64,000 nucleotides of DNA, taken from the NCBI GenBank assembly GCA_022072405.1, contig JAJVHX010000012.1:314946-378945 (forward strand), written 5' to 3'. Numbering within the stretch: position 1 is the stretch's first letter; every line of letters starts with the position of its first letter. Made by a program: the position numbers and the translations under genes. The notes under the pieces were generated by a model. It was given only the letters and a program-made list of their open reading frames with translations. It was not told where the DNA came from and made no database searches. The stretch comes from Phycisphaerae bacterium (lineage in GTDB: Bacteria; Planctomycetota; Phycisphaerae; UBA1845; CAIVHJ01). Shown here one piece after another: positions 16,394-25,935 of the stretch.

Positions 16394-17977
16394 ATGAGAC
16401 CAATCGCATCGGTCGTGATCGTCGGGCTGATCAGTCAGTTCACGATTCTACCCGTTCTGGGGCAGGAAAATCTGCTGACGCCCCTGCCCAAAAAGCAATG
16501 GGATGAAGCCGCCGTGGTGCACCTCCTAAGGCGGGCGGCTTTTGAAGGAACCCCGGCGGAGATTGAAAAACTCAAAGCCCTGAGTCTTGAAGAGGCGGTG
16601 GACTATCTGATTGATTATGAAAAGCAGCCGGACCTGACCGAGCAACCGGTGCTGGACCCCAAATTGAGCGAAGCCCCGCCGCGTGACTGGCTGAAACAGC
16701 AGGATGAGACCACGCGACAGCTTTATCGCCAGACGCGCCGGATGACGGATCATGCCCAGCTGGAACGGATCCGCATGTGGTGGCTGGATCGCATGATCCG
16801 TTCGCCCCGCCAACTGCAGGAAAAAATGACGCTCTTCTGGCATGGCCACTTTACCAGCGGTTATCGCGAAGTGGAACATTCCTACCTGATGCTGCAACAG
16901 AATCAGCTTTTGCGCCAGTATGCTCTGGGAAATTACCGCGAACTGCTGCTGAAGATCAGCAGCGACCCAGCCATGCTGATTTACCTCGACAGTTTCCGCA
17001 ACAACAAGCAGCATCCCAATGAAAATTTCGCCCGCGAACTGATGGAACTGTTCACGCTGGGCGAGGGCCACTATACCGAGCAGGATATCAAAGAGGCGGC
17101 GCGGGCCTTTACCGGCTGGTCACTGGACGAGGAGAGCGGCCAGTTCCAATTTCTCCGCCCGCTGCATGATTATGATGAAAAAGTGTTCATGGAGCAGCGC
17201 GGGCCGTGGAACGGCGGGGATATCATCGACCTCATTCTGGCCCAGGAACAGTCGGCGAAATTTATCGTCACCAAACTGTGGGAATTTTTCTGCTACGCGG
17301 AACCGGAACGCGAAGTGGTCATCGGGCTGGCCAACACCCTGCGTAAAAACAAGTACGAACTCAAACCGGTCATTAAACAGATTCTGATGAGCAAAGGGTT
17401 TTACAGTGCCCAGGCGCGCGGAGTGCAGGTCAAAAGCCCGGTGCAGCTGGCGGTGGGCACGTTGCGGCTGCTGGGGATCAGCAATTATGACGCGCTGATG
17501 GTAAATCAGGCGCTGAATCAGATGGGTCAGCAGTTGTTCCAGCCGCCCAACGTCAAAGGTTGGGATGGCGGGCCGCGCTGGATCAACACCGCCACCGTCT
17601 ATCTGCGCTATAACTTTGCCGGTGCAGCGGTCAAAGGTTATGAAGCACCAGCGCAACTAAAAGAAATGATGAAAATGAAGGAAGGGGTGGAGCAATTTGA
17701 ATTCATGATGCCCGAGCCCCGCAGCCAGGTCGGCCAGCCGCCGCTGGACATGCAGCAGCTGCTGGTGATGAACGGCGTCAGCCACCCGAAAGAAGCGGTC
17801 GAATTTTTCATCAACCGCCTGCTGGCTGTACCGCTCTCCAGTGAAGCGCGCGATCAGCTGGTCAGTTATCTGCAGCAAGACAAAAAGAAGTTTGACGCCT
17901 CGTCGGAAGATACCGCCCAGCGTCTGCGCACCGTCGTCCATCTGATCATGAGCACACCGGAGTATCAGTTGTATTAG
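16394..17977 (+). CDS. DUF1800 family secreted protein
   Basis: The 527-residue protein has an N-terminal signal peptide ending near VLGQ. It matches the DUF1800 family: an HLLRRAAFEGTPAEIEKL opening, RMWWLDRMIRSPRQLQEKMTLFWHGHF, LGNYRELL, the hallmark PNENFARELMELFTLGEGHYTEQDI, ARAFTGWS, and a late FQPPNVKGWDGG. Function is unknown; members are nearly always next to a DUF1501 gene, as here (18120), and the pair is thought to act outside the cytoplasmic membrane. The gene follows a terminator, so it should have its own promoter between 16256 and 16393. Confidence 0.92.
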   Translation: MRPIASVVIVGLISQFTILPVLGQENLLTPLPKKQWDEAAVVHLLRRAAFEGTPAEIEKLKALSLEEAVDYLIDYEKQPDLTEQPVLDPKLSEAPPRDWLKQQDETTRQLYRQTRRMTDHAQLERIRMWWLDRMIRSPRQLQEKMTLFWHGHFTSGYREVEHSYLMLQQNQLLRQYALGNYRELLLKISSDPAMLIYLDSFRNNKQHPNENFARELMELFTLGEGHYTEQDIKEAARAFTGWSLDEESGQFQFLRPLHDYDEKVFMEQRGPWNGGDIIDLILAQEQSAKFIVTKLWEFFCYAEPEREVVIGLANTLRKNKYELKPVIKQILMSKGFYSAQARGVQVKSPVQLAVGTLRLLGISNYDALMVNQALNQMGQQLFQPPNVKGWDGGPRWINTATVYLRYNFAGAAVKGYEAPAQLKEMMKMKEGVEQFEFMMPEPRSQVGQPPLDMQQLLVMNGVSHPKEAVEFFINRLLAVPLSSEARDQLVSYLQQDKKKFDASSEDTAQRLRTVVHLIMSTPEYQLY

Positions 17978-18024
17978 AGGTTCCTGAATTGAAAAAGTAA
18001 GAACTACTTTCGAATTCCGGCCTC

Positions 18025-18053
18025 GCGCGGGCTAAAGCCACGCGGCTCCTTGA
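18025..18053. repeat. Palindromic interspersed repeat, type A
   Basis: GCGCGGGCTAAAGCCACGCGG plus CTCCTTGA; one extra base breaks the palindrome compared with the copy at 9971. It lies between the DUF1800 and DUF1501 genes. Confidence 0.75.
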
Positions 18054-18119
18054 TTTCGATCTTACTTCGACCACTCCAGCATCAATAGGGGATAGGCAAC
18101 AGGGAACGAGGAACAGAAG

Positions 18120-19400
18120 ATGGCGGATGAATTGATTTATAGTACGCGTCGGGAATTACTCACCGGTACGCTGGCGACGCTCAGCCTGTCGGCAACGATT
18201 CCGGGGTTTCTTTATCGCACGGCGCTGGCCATGGCCCAAGGGCCGGAGAAAGGCGACGGGCGAATTCTGGTGGTGGTGCAGTTGGCGGGCGGCAATGATG
18301 GTTTAAACACCATCATCCCCTTCGCCATGGATAGCTACTATAAAGCGCGGCCGGGCATCGCCATTCCCAAAAAAGAGCTGCGCACGCTGAACGACGAGAT
18401 CGGCATTCACCCCGCAGCCACGGCCCTGCATGAACTTTACGGGGCGGGGCGGCTGGCGATCATTCAGGGGGTCGGTTATCCCAATCCCAATCGTTCGCAT
18501 TTCAAAAGCATGGATGTCTGGCATCTGGCTGACCCGACGGGGCGGAGTTATGACGGCTGGCTGGGTCGTTATTTCGACAGTTGCTGCCAGGGTCAGGATC
18601 CACCCGTACCGCAATCGGGCATCTCCCTGACCGATGAGACGCCGTTGGCCATGATCGGTGACCGGTTCATGCCGCTGACCTTTGAAGATGAGAGCAAGCT
18701 GGCGTGGAAGAGCCGCAAGTCCGATCGCGCTGCCGAGGAACTGTTTGAAAAACTGAACAGCGGTGCTGCCGCCACAGCGGAACGCCGCAAGAAAACCACG
18801 CAGGATGAGACGCTCGATTTTCTGCGCCGCACTGCCCTGGAGGCGCGGATGGGAGCGGCGGATATTCAGGAGGCTGCCCGAGGCGGCGGCGGTGGAGCAG
18901 GAGCGGCGGGCCGTCGTCAGCAACTCAGCCAGCAGCTGCAACTGGTCGCCCGGATGATCGCCGCTGAATTCCCGACACGGGTCTATTATCTCTCGTTGGG
19001 CGGGTTTGATACCCACTCCAATCAACTGGCCCGGCAGCAGCAGCTGTTGCGCGAGCTGGGCGACGCCCTGCAGGGTTTTGTGAAACAACTGGATGAGATG
19101 AAGCTGCTGGATCGGGTGCTGGTGATGAGTTTTTCGGAATTTGGCCGGCGGGTGAATCAGAATGCCTCCGGCGGCACGGATCACGGTGCGGCGGCGCCGA
19201 TGTTCCTGATCGGCGAGAACATCAAGCCGGGGCTGCATCTGGAGCACCCGTCGCTGGAAAAACTGGATGAGGGCGACTTGATCTTCAACTGCGATTTCCG
19301 GCGGATTTATGCCACGGTGCTCAAGCAGTGGCTGAAGGCGGATGATCGGAAAATATTGCGCGGCTCATTCACGCCGCTGGAATTGCTGAAGACGAAATAG
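18120..19400 (+). CDS. DUF1501 family protein with Tat-like signal
   Basis: The 426-residue protein starts with a twin-arginine-like STRRELLTGTLATLSLS leader, so it is probably exported folded. It then shows the DUF1501 pattern: LVVVQLAGGNDGLNTIIPF, IGIHPAATALHELYGAGRLAIIQGVGYPNPNRSHFKSMD (metal-site-like residues of the alkaline-phosphatase-like fold), a YLSLGGFDTHSNQ motif and SFSEFGRRVNQNASGGTDHGAAAPMFLIG near the end. The role is unknown, but it is the usual partner of DUF1800. It is preceded by AGGAACAG and followed by a terminator at 19466. Confidence 0.92.
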   Translation: MADELIYSTRRELLTGTLATLSLSATIPGFLYRTALAMAQGPEKGDGRILVVVQLAGGNDGLNTIIPFAMDSYYKARPGIAIPKKELRTLNDEIGIHPAATALHELYGAGRLAIIQGVGYPNPNRSHFKSMDVWHLADPTGRSYDGWLGRYFDSCCQGQDPPVPQSGISLTDETPLAMIGDRFMPLTFEDESKLAWKSRKSDRAAEELFEKLNSGAAATAERRKKTTQDETLDFLRRTALEARMGAADIQEAARGGGGGAGAAGRRQQLSQQLQLVARMIAAEFPTRVYYLSLGGFDTHSNQLARQQQLLRELGDALQGFVKQLDEMKLLDRVLVMSFSEFGRRVNQNASGGTDHGAAAPMFLIGENIKPGLHLEHPSLEKLDEGDLIFNCDFRRIYATVLKQWLKADDRKILRGSFTPLELLKTK

Positions 19401-19465
19401 CAGAATTCGGTACTGGTATTGTTTGGCAGAACCGCTCCTTAGTGTGGTTTCACTTTTCCGGTAGT

Positions 19466-19492
19466 GTCCGGGCTCCGCCCCGGACGTTTTTT
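19466..19492 (+). terminator. Probable terminator after the DUF1501 gene
   Basis: Arms GTCCGGG and CCCGGAC with a 6-base loop, followed by G and six T. The GC-rich palindrome may itself belong to the local repeat mosaic. Confidence 0.65.
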
Positions 19493-19509
19493 CGAATGGT
19501 CCGACCGGG

Positions 19510-19536
19510 CGGTGTGCCACGGCTCTGTGAGCCGTG
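19510..19536. repeat. Interspersed repeat, type B (inverted orientation)
   Basis: CGGTGTGCCACGGCTC...GAGCCGTG, reverse orientation of the copies at 19828 and 41270. The core CACGGCTC/GAGCCGTG is a perfect 8-base palindrome. Confidence 0.75.
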
Positions 19537-19637
19537 TGGGGTTTCGCCCCTGCGGATACCGCAGGGGCACACGACGACCGGGTACATCAAAACTGAAACT
19601 GCTTCAGAACCACGATTAGCGCATCTACGGTTAAACG

Positions 19638-19710
19638 GTAGCGGCCGGCGTCTCTGCCGGCCGTTCATAGGCGATGTCCGGCAACGGCCGACGCGGAGGT
19701 CGGCCGCTAC
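19638..19710. repeat. GC-rich compound palindrome, type C
   Basis: Opens with GTAGCGGCC and closes with GGCCGCTAC. Inside are two shorter palindromes, GGCCGGC...GCCGGCC and CGGCCGACGC...GGTCGGCCG. It is a likely folded repeat unit in the 19401-19966 mosaic; no gene is present in this stretch. Confidence 0.7.
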
Positions 19711-19745
19711 ACTTGCATCGAAAACGCGCTAGCGAAATCAGCGAC

Positions 19746-19774
19746 GCGCGGACTAAAGCCACGCGGCTTTTTGA
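19746..19774. repeat. Palindromic interspersed repeat, type A
   Basis: GCGCGGACTAAAGCCACGCGG then CTTTTTGA. Nearest to the 18025 copy. Confidence 0.75.
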
Positions 19775-19827
19775 GTTCTGAATTACTTGATCTACTCAAC
19801 CCTCAATAAAATAAAACGGCACTGAAG

Positions 19828-19854
19828 CACGGCTCGCAGAGCCGTGGCACACCG
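19828..19854. repeat. Interspersed repeat, type B
   Basis: CACGGCTCGCAGAGCCGTGG followed by CACACCG. The next 30 bases (GACGGTACAGATAAAATTC) are also similar to those after the 41270 copy (AACGATACAAATAAAATGA), so the mobile or copied unit is longer than the palindrome. Confidence 0.78.
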
Positions 19855-19966
19855 GACGGTACAGATAAAATTCAACCGCGCTAACGGTCGCGGCTCTGCC
19901 AGACAATACCAGTACCCGGTTTTGAAAATTAATTGCAATAACCATGCAAAGGGATATGCTGGCGTC

Positions 19967-20527
19967 ATGTCTGCACTGCTGGCCCGATTGTTGTTGAGTT
20001 TTGTGATGCTGGTGGCTACGCCGCTGGTTTATCTTGTTTTGTTCGTGATCATTGAAGAGTCGGTTTTGCCCAATGATACCTCCGCCTTCCTGGCTTCCAG
20101 CATGTTTACGGCGATAGGAGTGCTGACCGCCTGGCTGATGATCTGGCGGCGACAGGTGCGCTGGACACCAAACCGGCGGGGGCAGACCATCGGCGTGGTG
20201 GGCCTATCTTGTGCTCTGGCTGCTATGGTGGCGGTGCTGATCGGCTGGGTGACGCATCGCGGGATTCGGGAGGAAGGCATCATCCTCGGAGGGATGACCT
20301 GGCTGGTGGGCTGGTTGGCGGGGAGTGTGCTGGTCTGGCGGGAGACGCCCGCCGAGCGGGCGGAACGGCTAGCCAATATGACTCGCGGAGCGATCAGTTG
20401 CCCCAGGTGCGGCTATAACCTGACTGGTCTGCAACAGGCCCGCTGCCCGGAATGCGGCACGCAATTCACGCTGGACGAACTGTTTGCCCAGCTTCATGAA
20501 GAAAAACAGGAACAACATGGCTGGTGA
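19967..20527 (+). CDS. Four-TM membrane protein with C-terminal zinc ribbon
   Basis: I place the start at the ATG at 19967 (MSALLARLLLS), because the open frame upstream runs through a type B repeat and reads as non-coding. The protein of about 186 residues has four hydrophobic segments (about 5-28, 40-58, 74-94 and 104-122). Its zinc ribbon, ISCPRCGYNLTGL...RCPECGTQF, has four Cys in two CxxC pairs, and an acidic tail closes the protein. The ribbon is of the same type as that of 739-1209. Function unknown; it stands alone, convergent with the LRR lipoprotein gene. Confidence 0.7.
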   Translation: MSALLARLLLSFVMLVATPLVYLVLFVIIEESVLPNDTSAFLASSMFTAIGVLTAWLMIWRRQVRWTPNRRGQTIGVVGLSCALAAMVAVLIGWVTHRGIREEGIILGGMTWLVGWLAGSVLVWRETPAERAERLANMTRGAISCPRCGYNLTGLQQARCPECGTQFTLDELFAQLHEEKQEQHGW

Positions 20528-20573
20528 TAGCCTGAATCTGTCGATGCCGCCTCACCTGATCATCATTTAACAA

Positions 20574-22052
20574 CTAATTGCCCGGCGGGCGGAGATAGCA
20601 ATCGGGTAAAGCGGCCTGCAGTTCATGAAAATAGCGCATGCTCTCCGGATTGCCATTCATCGCACAATGAAACAGCTCCAGAAAACGCAGTTCATGCAAT
20701 TGCCGGAGGTGGGACAACCCCGGTCCGCGCAACTGGGTGCCGGCGAGGTTCAGGGATTGCAAATTTTTCAATTGCGCCAATGTCTGTAAACCATCGTCGG
20801 TGAGGGCTGTGAAAGATAAATTCAGGTTTCGCAGCTGTGGGCATTTTATCAGTTGCATCAGCCCCACATCGGTGACCGCCGTGCCCGCCAGATCAAGACG
20901 CTGTAGCTGCGGGCAGTGTTGCAGATGGGCCAGGCCTTTATCGGTAATTGATGTCTGGGCCAGAGCCAGCACCTCCAATTGCGGACATTTCGCCAGTGCC
21001 ACCAGGGCGGCATCGTCCACCTCCGTACCGCTGATATATAATTCCCGAAGTTGCGGGGCAACCGTCACCTGAACCAGCTCAAGGGCAGTAACAGGTAACT
21101 GGTCGAGGGCCAGTTGGCGAAGCTGCGGTAGCTGCCCGATACGGACCCACGAATCTGCTCCCAGGTTGTTCTGATGCAGGGAGAGCGTCTGCAGTTTCTG
21201 CAGGTTGGCCAGATGCGGAGTACCTTCATCCGTCAGATCGTTCTCATCGAGCAGCAGAATTTCCAGCGGCGAATCCTGTCGGCAGAGGGCTTGCAATCCG
21301 GTGTCGGAGAGGGCGGCGCCCTCCAGGCTGAGCACCCGGAGGCGGGGCAGTTGGGCGATCTGTTCACACAGGGCATCGTTGATCCAGGTATGTTCAAATT
21401 TCAGGGCTTCCAGGCTTATACATTTCTGAAGGGTGTCATCCCAATCGCCATTGATGGTACAACGATGAATCGTCAAGGCTCGAATCCTGGGCATTTCATC
21501 CAGCAAAGCCAGATCAGCGGCGTGAAACGTGGCGTTCTGTAGCAGGAGGCTGTGCAGCTGCTTTTGATTCTGCAGCCAGGCCCAGTCGGCATCCCGAAGT
21601 TGATGGTCGCGAAATTCCATCGCCTGCCAGTGGTCCGCGAGTGGAGTGGTGTCAGCCGGCGGTGTCATCGAGATGATCAGGGCCGCTTCATACCCTTCGG
21701 GGATAGTGACGAGTCCGGCAGCATCCGCGTGATGGATCCAGCCATCGAGCGGCAGATATCCTACCTTGCGGCCACGGAGTCCGTCGGCAGATTTGGGCAG
21801 GGCGGTGTCAGCGTCGGCGGGAATATCCAGCGCCTGGCGACGCCCGCGAATTGAGGTGGTCCAGGGATCTTCAGATTGCAGCCGGATGAAAACTTCACCG
21901 ATCGAATCGGTCGGAAATTGAACTTCGCGGGTGGGTAGCTTCGGCGCGGAAGCGGGTGTAATGAACGGCTCTTGTGGTCGATTGCACGATCCCGATACGA
22001 CCATGACGATTGTGCAGCAGAAGAACATCTGCGATGGAATTGAGTGATTCAT
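20574..22052 (-). CDS. Leucine-rich-repeat lipoprotein
   Basis: The 492-residue protein has a hydrophobic N-terminus and lipobox VSGSC (Cys about 23), so it should be lipid-anchored outside the cytoplasmic membrane. A non-repetitive domain follows to about residue 160. Then come about 12 leucine-rich repeats of roughly 24 residues, of the LxxLxLxxTxVTDxGLxxLxxCPQL type (for example LQRLDLAGTAVTDVGLMQLIKC). This is the cysteine-containing or ribonuclease-inhibitor-like class common in planctomycetes. A protein-binding role is likely; the partner is unknown. It is divergent from the LTD-domain gene at 22431. Confidence 0.87.
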   Translation of the reverse strand: MNHSIPSQMFFCCTIVMVVSGSCNRPQEPFITPASAPKLPTREVQFPTDSIGEVFIRLQSEDPWTTSIRGRRQALDIPADADTALPKSADGLRGRKVGYLPLDGWIHHADAAGLVTIPEGYEAALIISMTPPADTTPLADHWQAMEFRDHQLRDADWAWLQNQKQLHSLLLQNATFHAADLALLDEMPRIRALTIHRCTINGDWDDTLQKCISLEALKFEHTWINDALCEQIAQLPRLRVLSLEGAALSDTGLQALCRQDSPLEILLLDENDLTDEGTPHLANLQKLQTLSLHQNNLGADSWVRIGQLPQLRQLALDQLPVTALELVQVTVAPQLRELYISGTEVDDAALVALAKCPQLEVLALAQTSITDKGLAHLQHCPQLQRLDLAGTAVTDVGLMQLIKCPQLRNLNLSFTALTDDGLQTLAQLKNLQSLNLAGTQLRGPGLSHLRQLHELRFLELFHCAMNGNPESMRYFHELQAALPDCYLRPPGN

Positions 22053-22430
22053 AGCTGACCGTTAACACTGAACTGAATTGCAGATACCATCGCTGCTTCC
22101 GGAGTTAGAATAAACGCAATGATCGATGTCGGCTATCGGCAATGGAAAGACATACATATTCAAATATCTCTTGTCCGCAATAATAACTCGACGTCATAAA
22201 TTAGTTTATCTGATAAGTAGTTCATTCAACAACTGATTCATTAAATAATATTAACAATATTGGTCTTTCAGCACAGGTCGTTATACTTCGTTCCAATCCT
22301 TGAGCATATCTTCTGAAATAATTGTGAACTGAAAACACAAACAGCAGGTTGTGACGCGAGAATTTCCGGCATTCGATTTCACATTCGCGTCTGGGCATTT
22401 ATCAATGACTCATTTACAGGAGCAGTGGGA
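22053..22430. other. AT-rich intergenic region between divergent genes
   Basis: About 380 bases between the LRR lipoprotein and the LTD protein, presumably holding both promoters. I find no gene, RNA or long repeat. A GGAG sits about 10 bases before the ATG at 22431. Confidence 0.45.
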
Positions 22431-25400
22431 ATGACACGTAGAATCAAGTTCATGGTCTGCGGATTACTCTTAATGGGCTGGGCGGCTCCGGTCGTCTACG
22501 GCCAGGTGGTCATCAACGAGGTCTTTGTGAATCCACCCGGTTCGGCTGGGGATGATATCAGAGAATTCATTGAATTCATGGGTACGCCGGGGATGAAGCT
22601 GGATGGATTCGCTGTTGTTAATCTGATCGGGTTGCAGGAGAAATACTATCCCCTGGGCAGTATTCCCCCGGAGCCTACTCTGATCCCTGAAATGGACGAG
22701 TTTTTCAGCCTGGATGGGCAGAGCCTGGGTAAAAATGGTTTGCTGGTGATCGGTAGCGGTAGTGCCGGCTCTTATCCTAATCTTCTAGCCGATACCAATT
22801 TTGTTCAATGGAGTAATCTGTGGAATGGTGGAGATACGGGCAGCCGAAAACTCGAGAACGATGGTTCAACCACATTCGTGCTGGTTCGCAATCGGCGGGG
22901 TATCACTCAGGCGGATCCTCTCGATCCGCTGGGTTTATTGTGGGGCAAGGATGTAAAGATCGATCGTGAACTGATTACCCCGGTAATCGATCCACAGGAC
23001 GGCATCGCCAAGGATCAGTTCGGCGATGGCAATGTCGATAATGGAGATGGACTCGATGCTTTCGGAGTTCCGGTTGAAGATCTGAAAGGCAAATCCACTC
23101 CGGCGGATATTACCGACGATCTGGAAATGGTGGACGAATTCAGTGAAGAGCATGATCGCGGTTGGGAATATGATTTTGATGATCGGCATGTGGATGAGGA
23201 CAGTACGATTCCGGGCTTGCCCTATCGCCACGTACATGCTCTGGATGATCCCCAGGGATTTCAGCCGGATGCTTATGCGCGCGTAGATTATCGTACCAGC
23301 GGAGCCGGATGGCTGCCCGCCACGGGTGGCATGGGTGAACTGCCCAACGGTAACAACTGGCAGGACACCGCCACCGAACAGTGGATTCGGGGTGAATCAG
23401 TGGGTTCGAGCGGGGGAGGCCAATCCCCACCCTACTATTATGACAACAGCAGTAATCCCAATCCTGACTCGATACAGCCCTATAACACCAATGTACCGTT
23501 GTGGCTGCATGATGGTATGGGCGTGGAATACAGTTTCACGACCAACAGTTACGAGATCATGGCCGGGCGGATGAATCCACTGGCTATTCCGTTTATCCCC
23601 GGCGATGTCAATCGCGACGGTCTGTGCAATTATCTGGATATCGCCAAAGTGCGGGCGGTTTTCGGTAATGACAACTGGATCTTCAGCAACAGCTTCGCCG
23701 AATCAGCAGAGGGAGATGATGGTGACCCGGCCTATCAGACCCGCCCCTGGGATGTGGATGGCACAGGCAACAATGGCATCGAAGCCAGCGATCTGCAGTG
23801 GGTGCTTAATTTCCAGGGCAACACGGATGGTCACGTCGTCGGTGTACGTTATGACAGCACCACCCCATCAACCACCGGCGTCTATTTGAATCTCAATACC
23901 GGTACGGCGGTGACGGTCACGCACGCGCTCGAGGTTCCCAGCGGCGGGACGCCCAGCAACCTGACTACCTGCGATATTCTTGAAATGGTGGTTTCCGCAC
24001 AAGTGACCTCAGGTGCCAATTCAACTGCGGGTCAGGAAAACGGCGTGATGCAGTTCGTCCATGATCTGACCTTCAGCACTCCGGGCGTGATGAAAGTACT
24101 GAGTGTGACGCCGCTCAACGGGTACATCACCACGAATGGCTCGCTTGCTGACTTGCAAGGGGTGGATGGTGATGCCGGGATCAAGCAGATCAACGGTTAT
24201 ACCACCAATTTTACGCGGGGTCTGACTGGCCCGGTTGCTCTCTACAAAGTGACGATGGTGGCGGTCGGACTGGGCAGTACCAATATCAGTGTGACGCCGG
24301 CGACCATGACCAAATTTGCCAACAGCACGCCGCAGGGTCTCAAGCTGGGCCACACGGATAACAACGGCAACCCAGCCGGTTCGAGCTATTTCGCGACGGT
24401 GGGTGTCGGCGTGACCTCTACGTCGAGCAGTTGCCAGTACATTCTGAATCTGCAGAATTTCCCCTATGATGTGGCCGAGGGAGGCAGCGGTACACAACAG
24501 GAACAGAAGTCCGGTCCGGCGGTGCTCAGTTCGACGCTGAACTGGATCTGGTGGGACAGCGATGTGGATCCGCTCGGTCCGCCGGCGCTGCCGCAACACA
24601 GCCAGAGTACCCTGTACACAGCCCTGCCCACTTACAACGGCAATCCGTCGCTGGATGTCTACGATGCCACCGGCGTGAAGAATGCCCTGCAGGCCCTGCG
24701 TCCGCTGCCCTACAATCAGTACGGTTACAACTTCAGCGTACAGAACAATGTGGACAGCCAGGTACTGGTCAAACAGATTGCCCAGTGGCTGGCTTATCCG
24801 ATCGGAACCTACGGCGGCTATGAAATGGGTCATCCGCTGCATGTGCCGGCGTTGATTCCGGCTTTCGCGGGCACGCAATCCTATCGTCACTGGATGGCAG
24901 TGCGCGGCGTGATCAGCGACGTGAATCCTTATCCGCTGCCGGCGTCGCTGACGGTGTATGGTTTCTGGATTAACGATCCGATTCCGGGCGGAATTGGTGA
25001 AAACAGCTTCAAGACCACCAGCCAGTTCCTGAGCAGCTATTATCAGGCAGTGAACCTGCCCGGTGATGCCTATCACGGTAAATTTGTCGCCGTCTGCGAA
25101 CCACCGGATTCAACCGAGGATGTTGAACTGGTCGTACCGGTGTCGCCGGCGCGGCTGGAGGTGGCCGACATGGCGGAAATCGCCGAGCTGCCCGTTTCGG
25201 TCGAACTACAAATTGAAGCGGCTGGCCGTCAGATATTGAATGACGGCGGTTTGAACGATACCCAGCGGAAATTGATCGCCGCGGCGCTCGCGGGTGTAGA
25301 GGAACAGTTAGCGCCTTATGATCATGAATTTGCCGCGCTGCTGGCCCGCAGTGAAGCCCAGGCTCCGCTCTTTATCAACGGTGGTGCCGGTGCGGATTAT

Positions 25401-25841
25401 TTTGCCGTACCCTTCGTGCTGCGTAATGGGGTTGAAGTGAAAGAGCCGATTACCGTCAAACCCCAGCCGGCAACCGCAGTGGCCAATAAGGTCCGACCGG
25501 TTCGGGAATCGATCAAGCCCGTTGCCAATCTGAAACCGCTACCGGTCCTGCCGACAGGTACGGTTATCGTCGTGCTGATCGATGCGGTTGATGGTCACTT
25601 CCTGGAAGCTTCCTGGAGTGAGCAGCCGGTCGAATATCTCCCGATCAACCGTGCTGCAGCAGCCGAAATTCTGCGCAAACTGTTGGAATCAGAAGGTATC
25701 GAACTCAAAGAGGCCCAGAAGCTGGCTGCGGAACTGGTCCATCTGGAAGGGTCGCCCTATTACCCTGCCTGGGTCATCGACGGCGGAGAGTTCATGGTGA
25801 CCATCACTCAGGATGGTGCGGCTTCGCTGATCTGGCAGTAA
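22431..25841 (+). CDS. Large secreted protein: lamin-tail-like domain, dockerin-like repeat, C39-like degenerate domain
   Basis: The protein of about 1136 residues has a signal peptide ending APVVYGQ. The N-terminal VVINEVFVNPPGS...REFIEFMG is a lamin-tail (LTD) domain. Two calcium-loop motifs of dockerin type follow near 390-460: GDVNRDGLCNYLDIAKVRAVFG and WDVDGTGNNGIEASDLQWVL. A beta-sandwich similar to cohesins comes next (about 465-670). Around 685-870 a block reads QEQKSGPAVLS, YRHWMAVRGV and FWINDP. This resembles the Cys-His-Asp regions of a C39-like papain fold, with Ser in place of Cys. The C-terminal 250 residues are unassigned. The ATG at 22431 is chosen over the GTG two codons earlier. 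It is probably a surface or matrix protein; the C39-like reading is inference. Confidence 0.75.
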   Translation: MTRRIKFMVCGLLLMGWAAPVVYGQVVINEVFVNPPGSAGDDIREFIEFMGTPGMKLDGFAVVNLIGLQEKYYPLGSIPPEPTLIPEMDEFFSLDGQSLGKNGLLVIGSGSAGSYPNLLADTNFVQWSNLWNGGDTGSRKLENDGSTTFVLVRNRRGITQADPLDPLGLLWGKDVKIDRELITPVIDPQDGIAKDQFGDGNVDNGDGLDAFGVPVEDLKGKSTPADITDDLEMVDEFSEEHDRGWEYDFDDRHVDEDSTIPGLPYRHVHALDDPQGFQPDAYARVDYRTSGAGWLPATGGMGELPNGNNWQDTATEQWIRGESVGSSGGGQSPPYYYDNSSNPNPDSIQPYNTNVPLWLHDGMGVEYSFTTNSYEIMAGRMNPLAIPFIPGDVNRDGLCNYLDIAKVRAVFGNDNWIFSNSFAESAEGDDGDPAYQTRPWDVDGTGNNGIEASDLQWVLNFQGNTDGHVVGVRYDSTTPSTTGVYLNLNTGTAVTVTHALEVPSGGTPSNLTTCDILEMVVSAQVTSGANSTAGQENGVMQFVHDLTFSTPGVMKVLSVTPLNGYITTNGSLADLQGVDGDAGIKQINGYTTNFTRGLTGPVALYKVTMVAVGLGSTNISVTPATMTKFANSTPQGLKLGHTDNNGNPAGSSYFATVGVGVTSTSSSCQYILNLQNFPYDVAEGGSGTQQEQKSGPAVLSSTLNWIWWDSDVDPLGPPALPQHSQSTLYTALPTYNGNPSLDVYDATGVKNALQALRPLPYNQYGYNFSVQNNVDSQVLVKQIAQWLAYPIGTYGGYEMGHPLHVPALIPAFAGTQSYRHWMAVRGVISDVNPYPLPASLTVYGFWINDPIPGGIGENSFKTTSQFLSSYYQAVNLPGDAYHGKFVAVCEPPDSTEDVELVVPVSPARLEVADMAEIAELPVSVELQIEAAGRQILNDGGLNDTQRKLIAAALAGVEEQLAPYDHEFAALLARSEAQAPLFINGGAGADYFAVPFVLRNGVEVKEPITVKPQPATAVANKVRPVRESIKPVANLKPLPVLPTGTVIVVLIDAVDGHFLEASWSEQPVEYLPINRAAAAEILRKLLESEGIELKEAQKLAAELVHLEGSPYYPAWVIDGGEFMVTITQDGAASLIWQ

Positions 25842-25907
25842 GTTGTAAGCAGGAATAATCTATGATCCGATACCAGATTGTTGTGCTGCTGATTTGTGAA
25901 TAACTAT

Positions 25908-25935
25908 CGCCCTGTCGGTTGGAGCCGGCAGGGCG
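25908..25935 (+). terminator. Probable terminator after the LTD/dockerin gene
   Basis: Arms CGCCCTGTCGG and CCGGCAGGGCG (11 pairs, one G-T) with a 6-base loop; followed by ATTCTCATTATTT. It lies about 66 bases past the stop. Confidence 0.75.

Noticed and set aside
24021..25076. A 351-codon minus-strand frame in the LTD/dockerin gene
   Set aside because: Rich in His, Arg and Gln as shadows usually are; the sense frame has signal peptide and domains.
22431..25841. C39-like segment as an active peptidase
   Set aside because: The expected Cys is Ser by my reading, and the domain assignment itself is uncertain.
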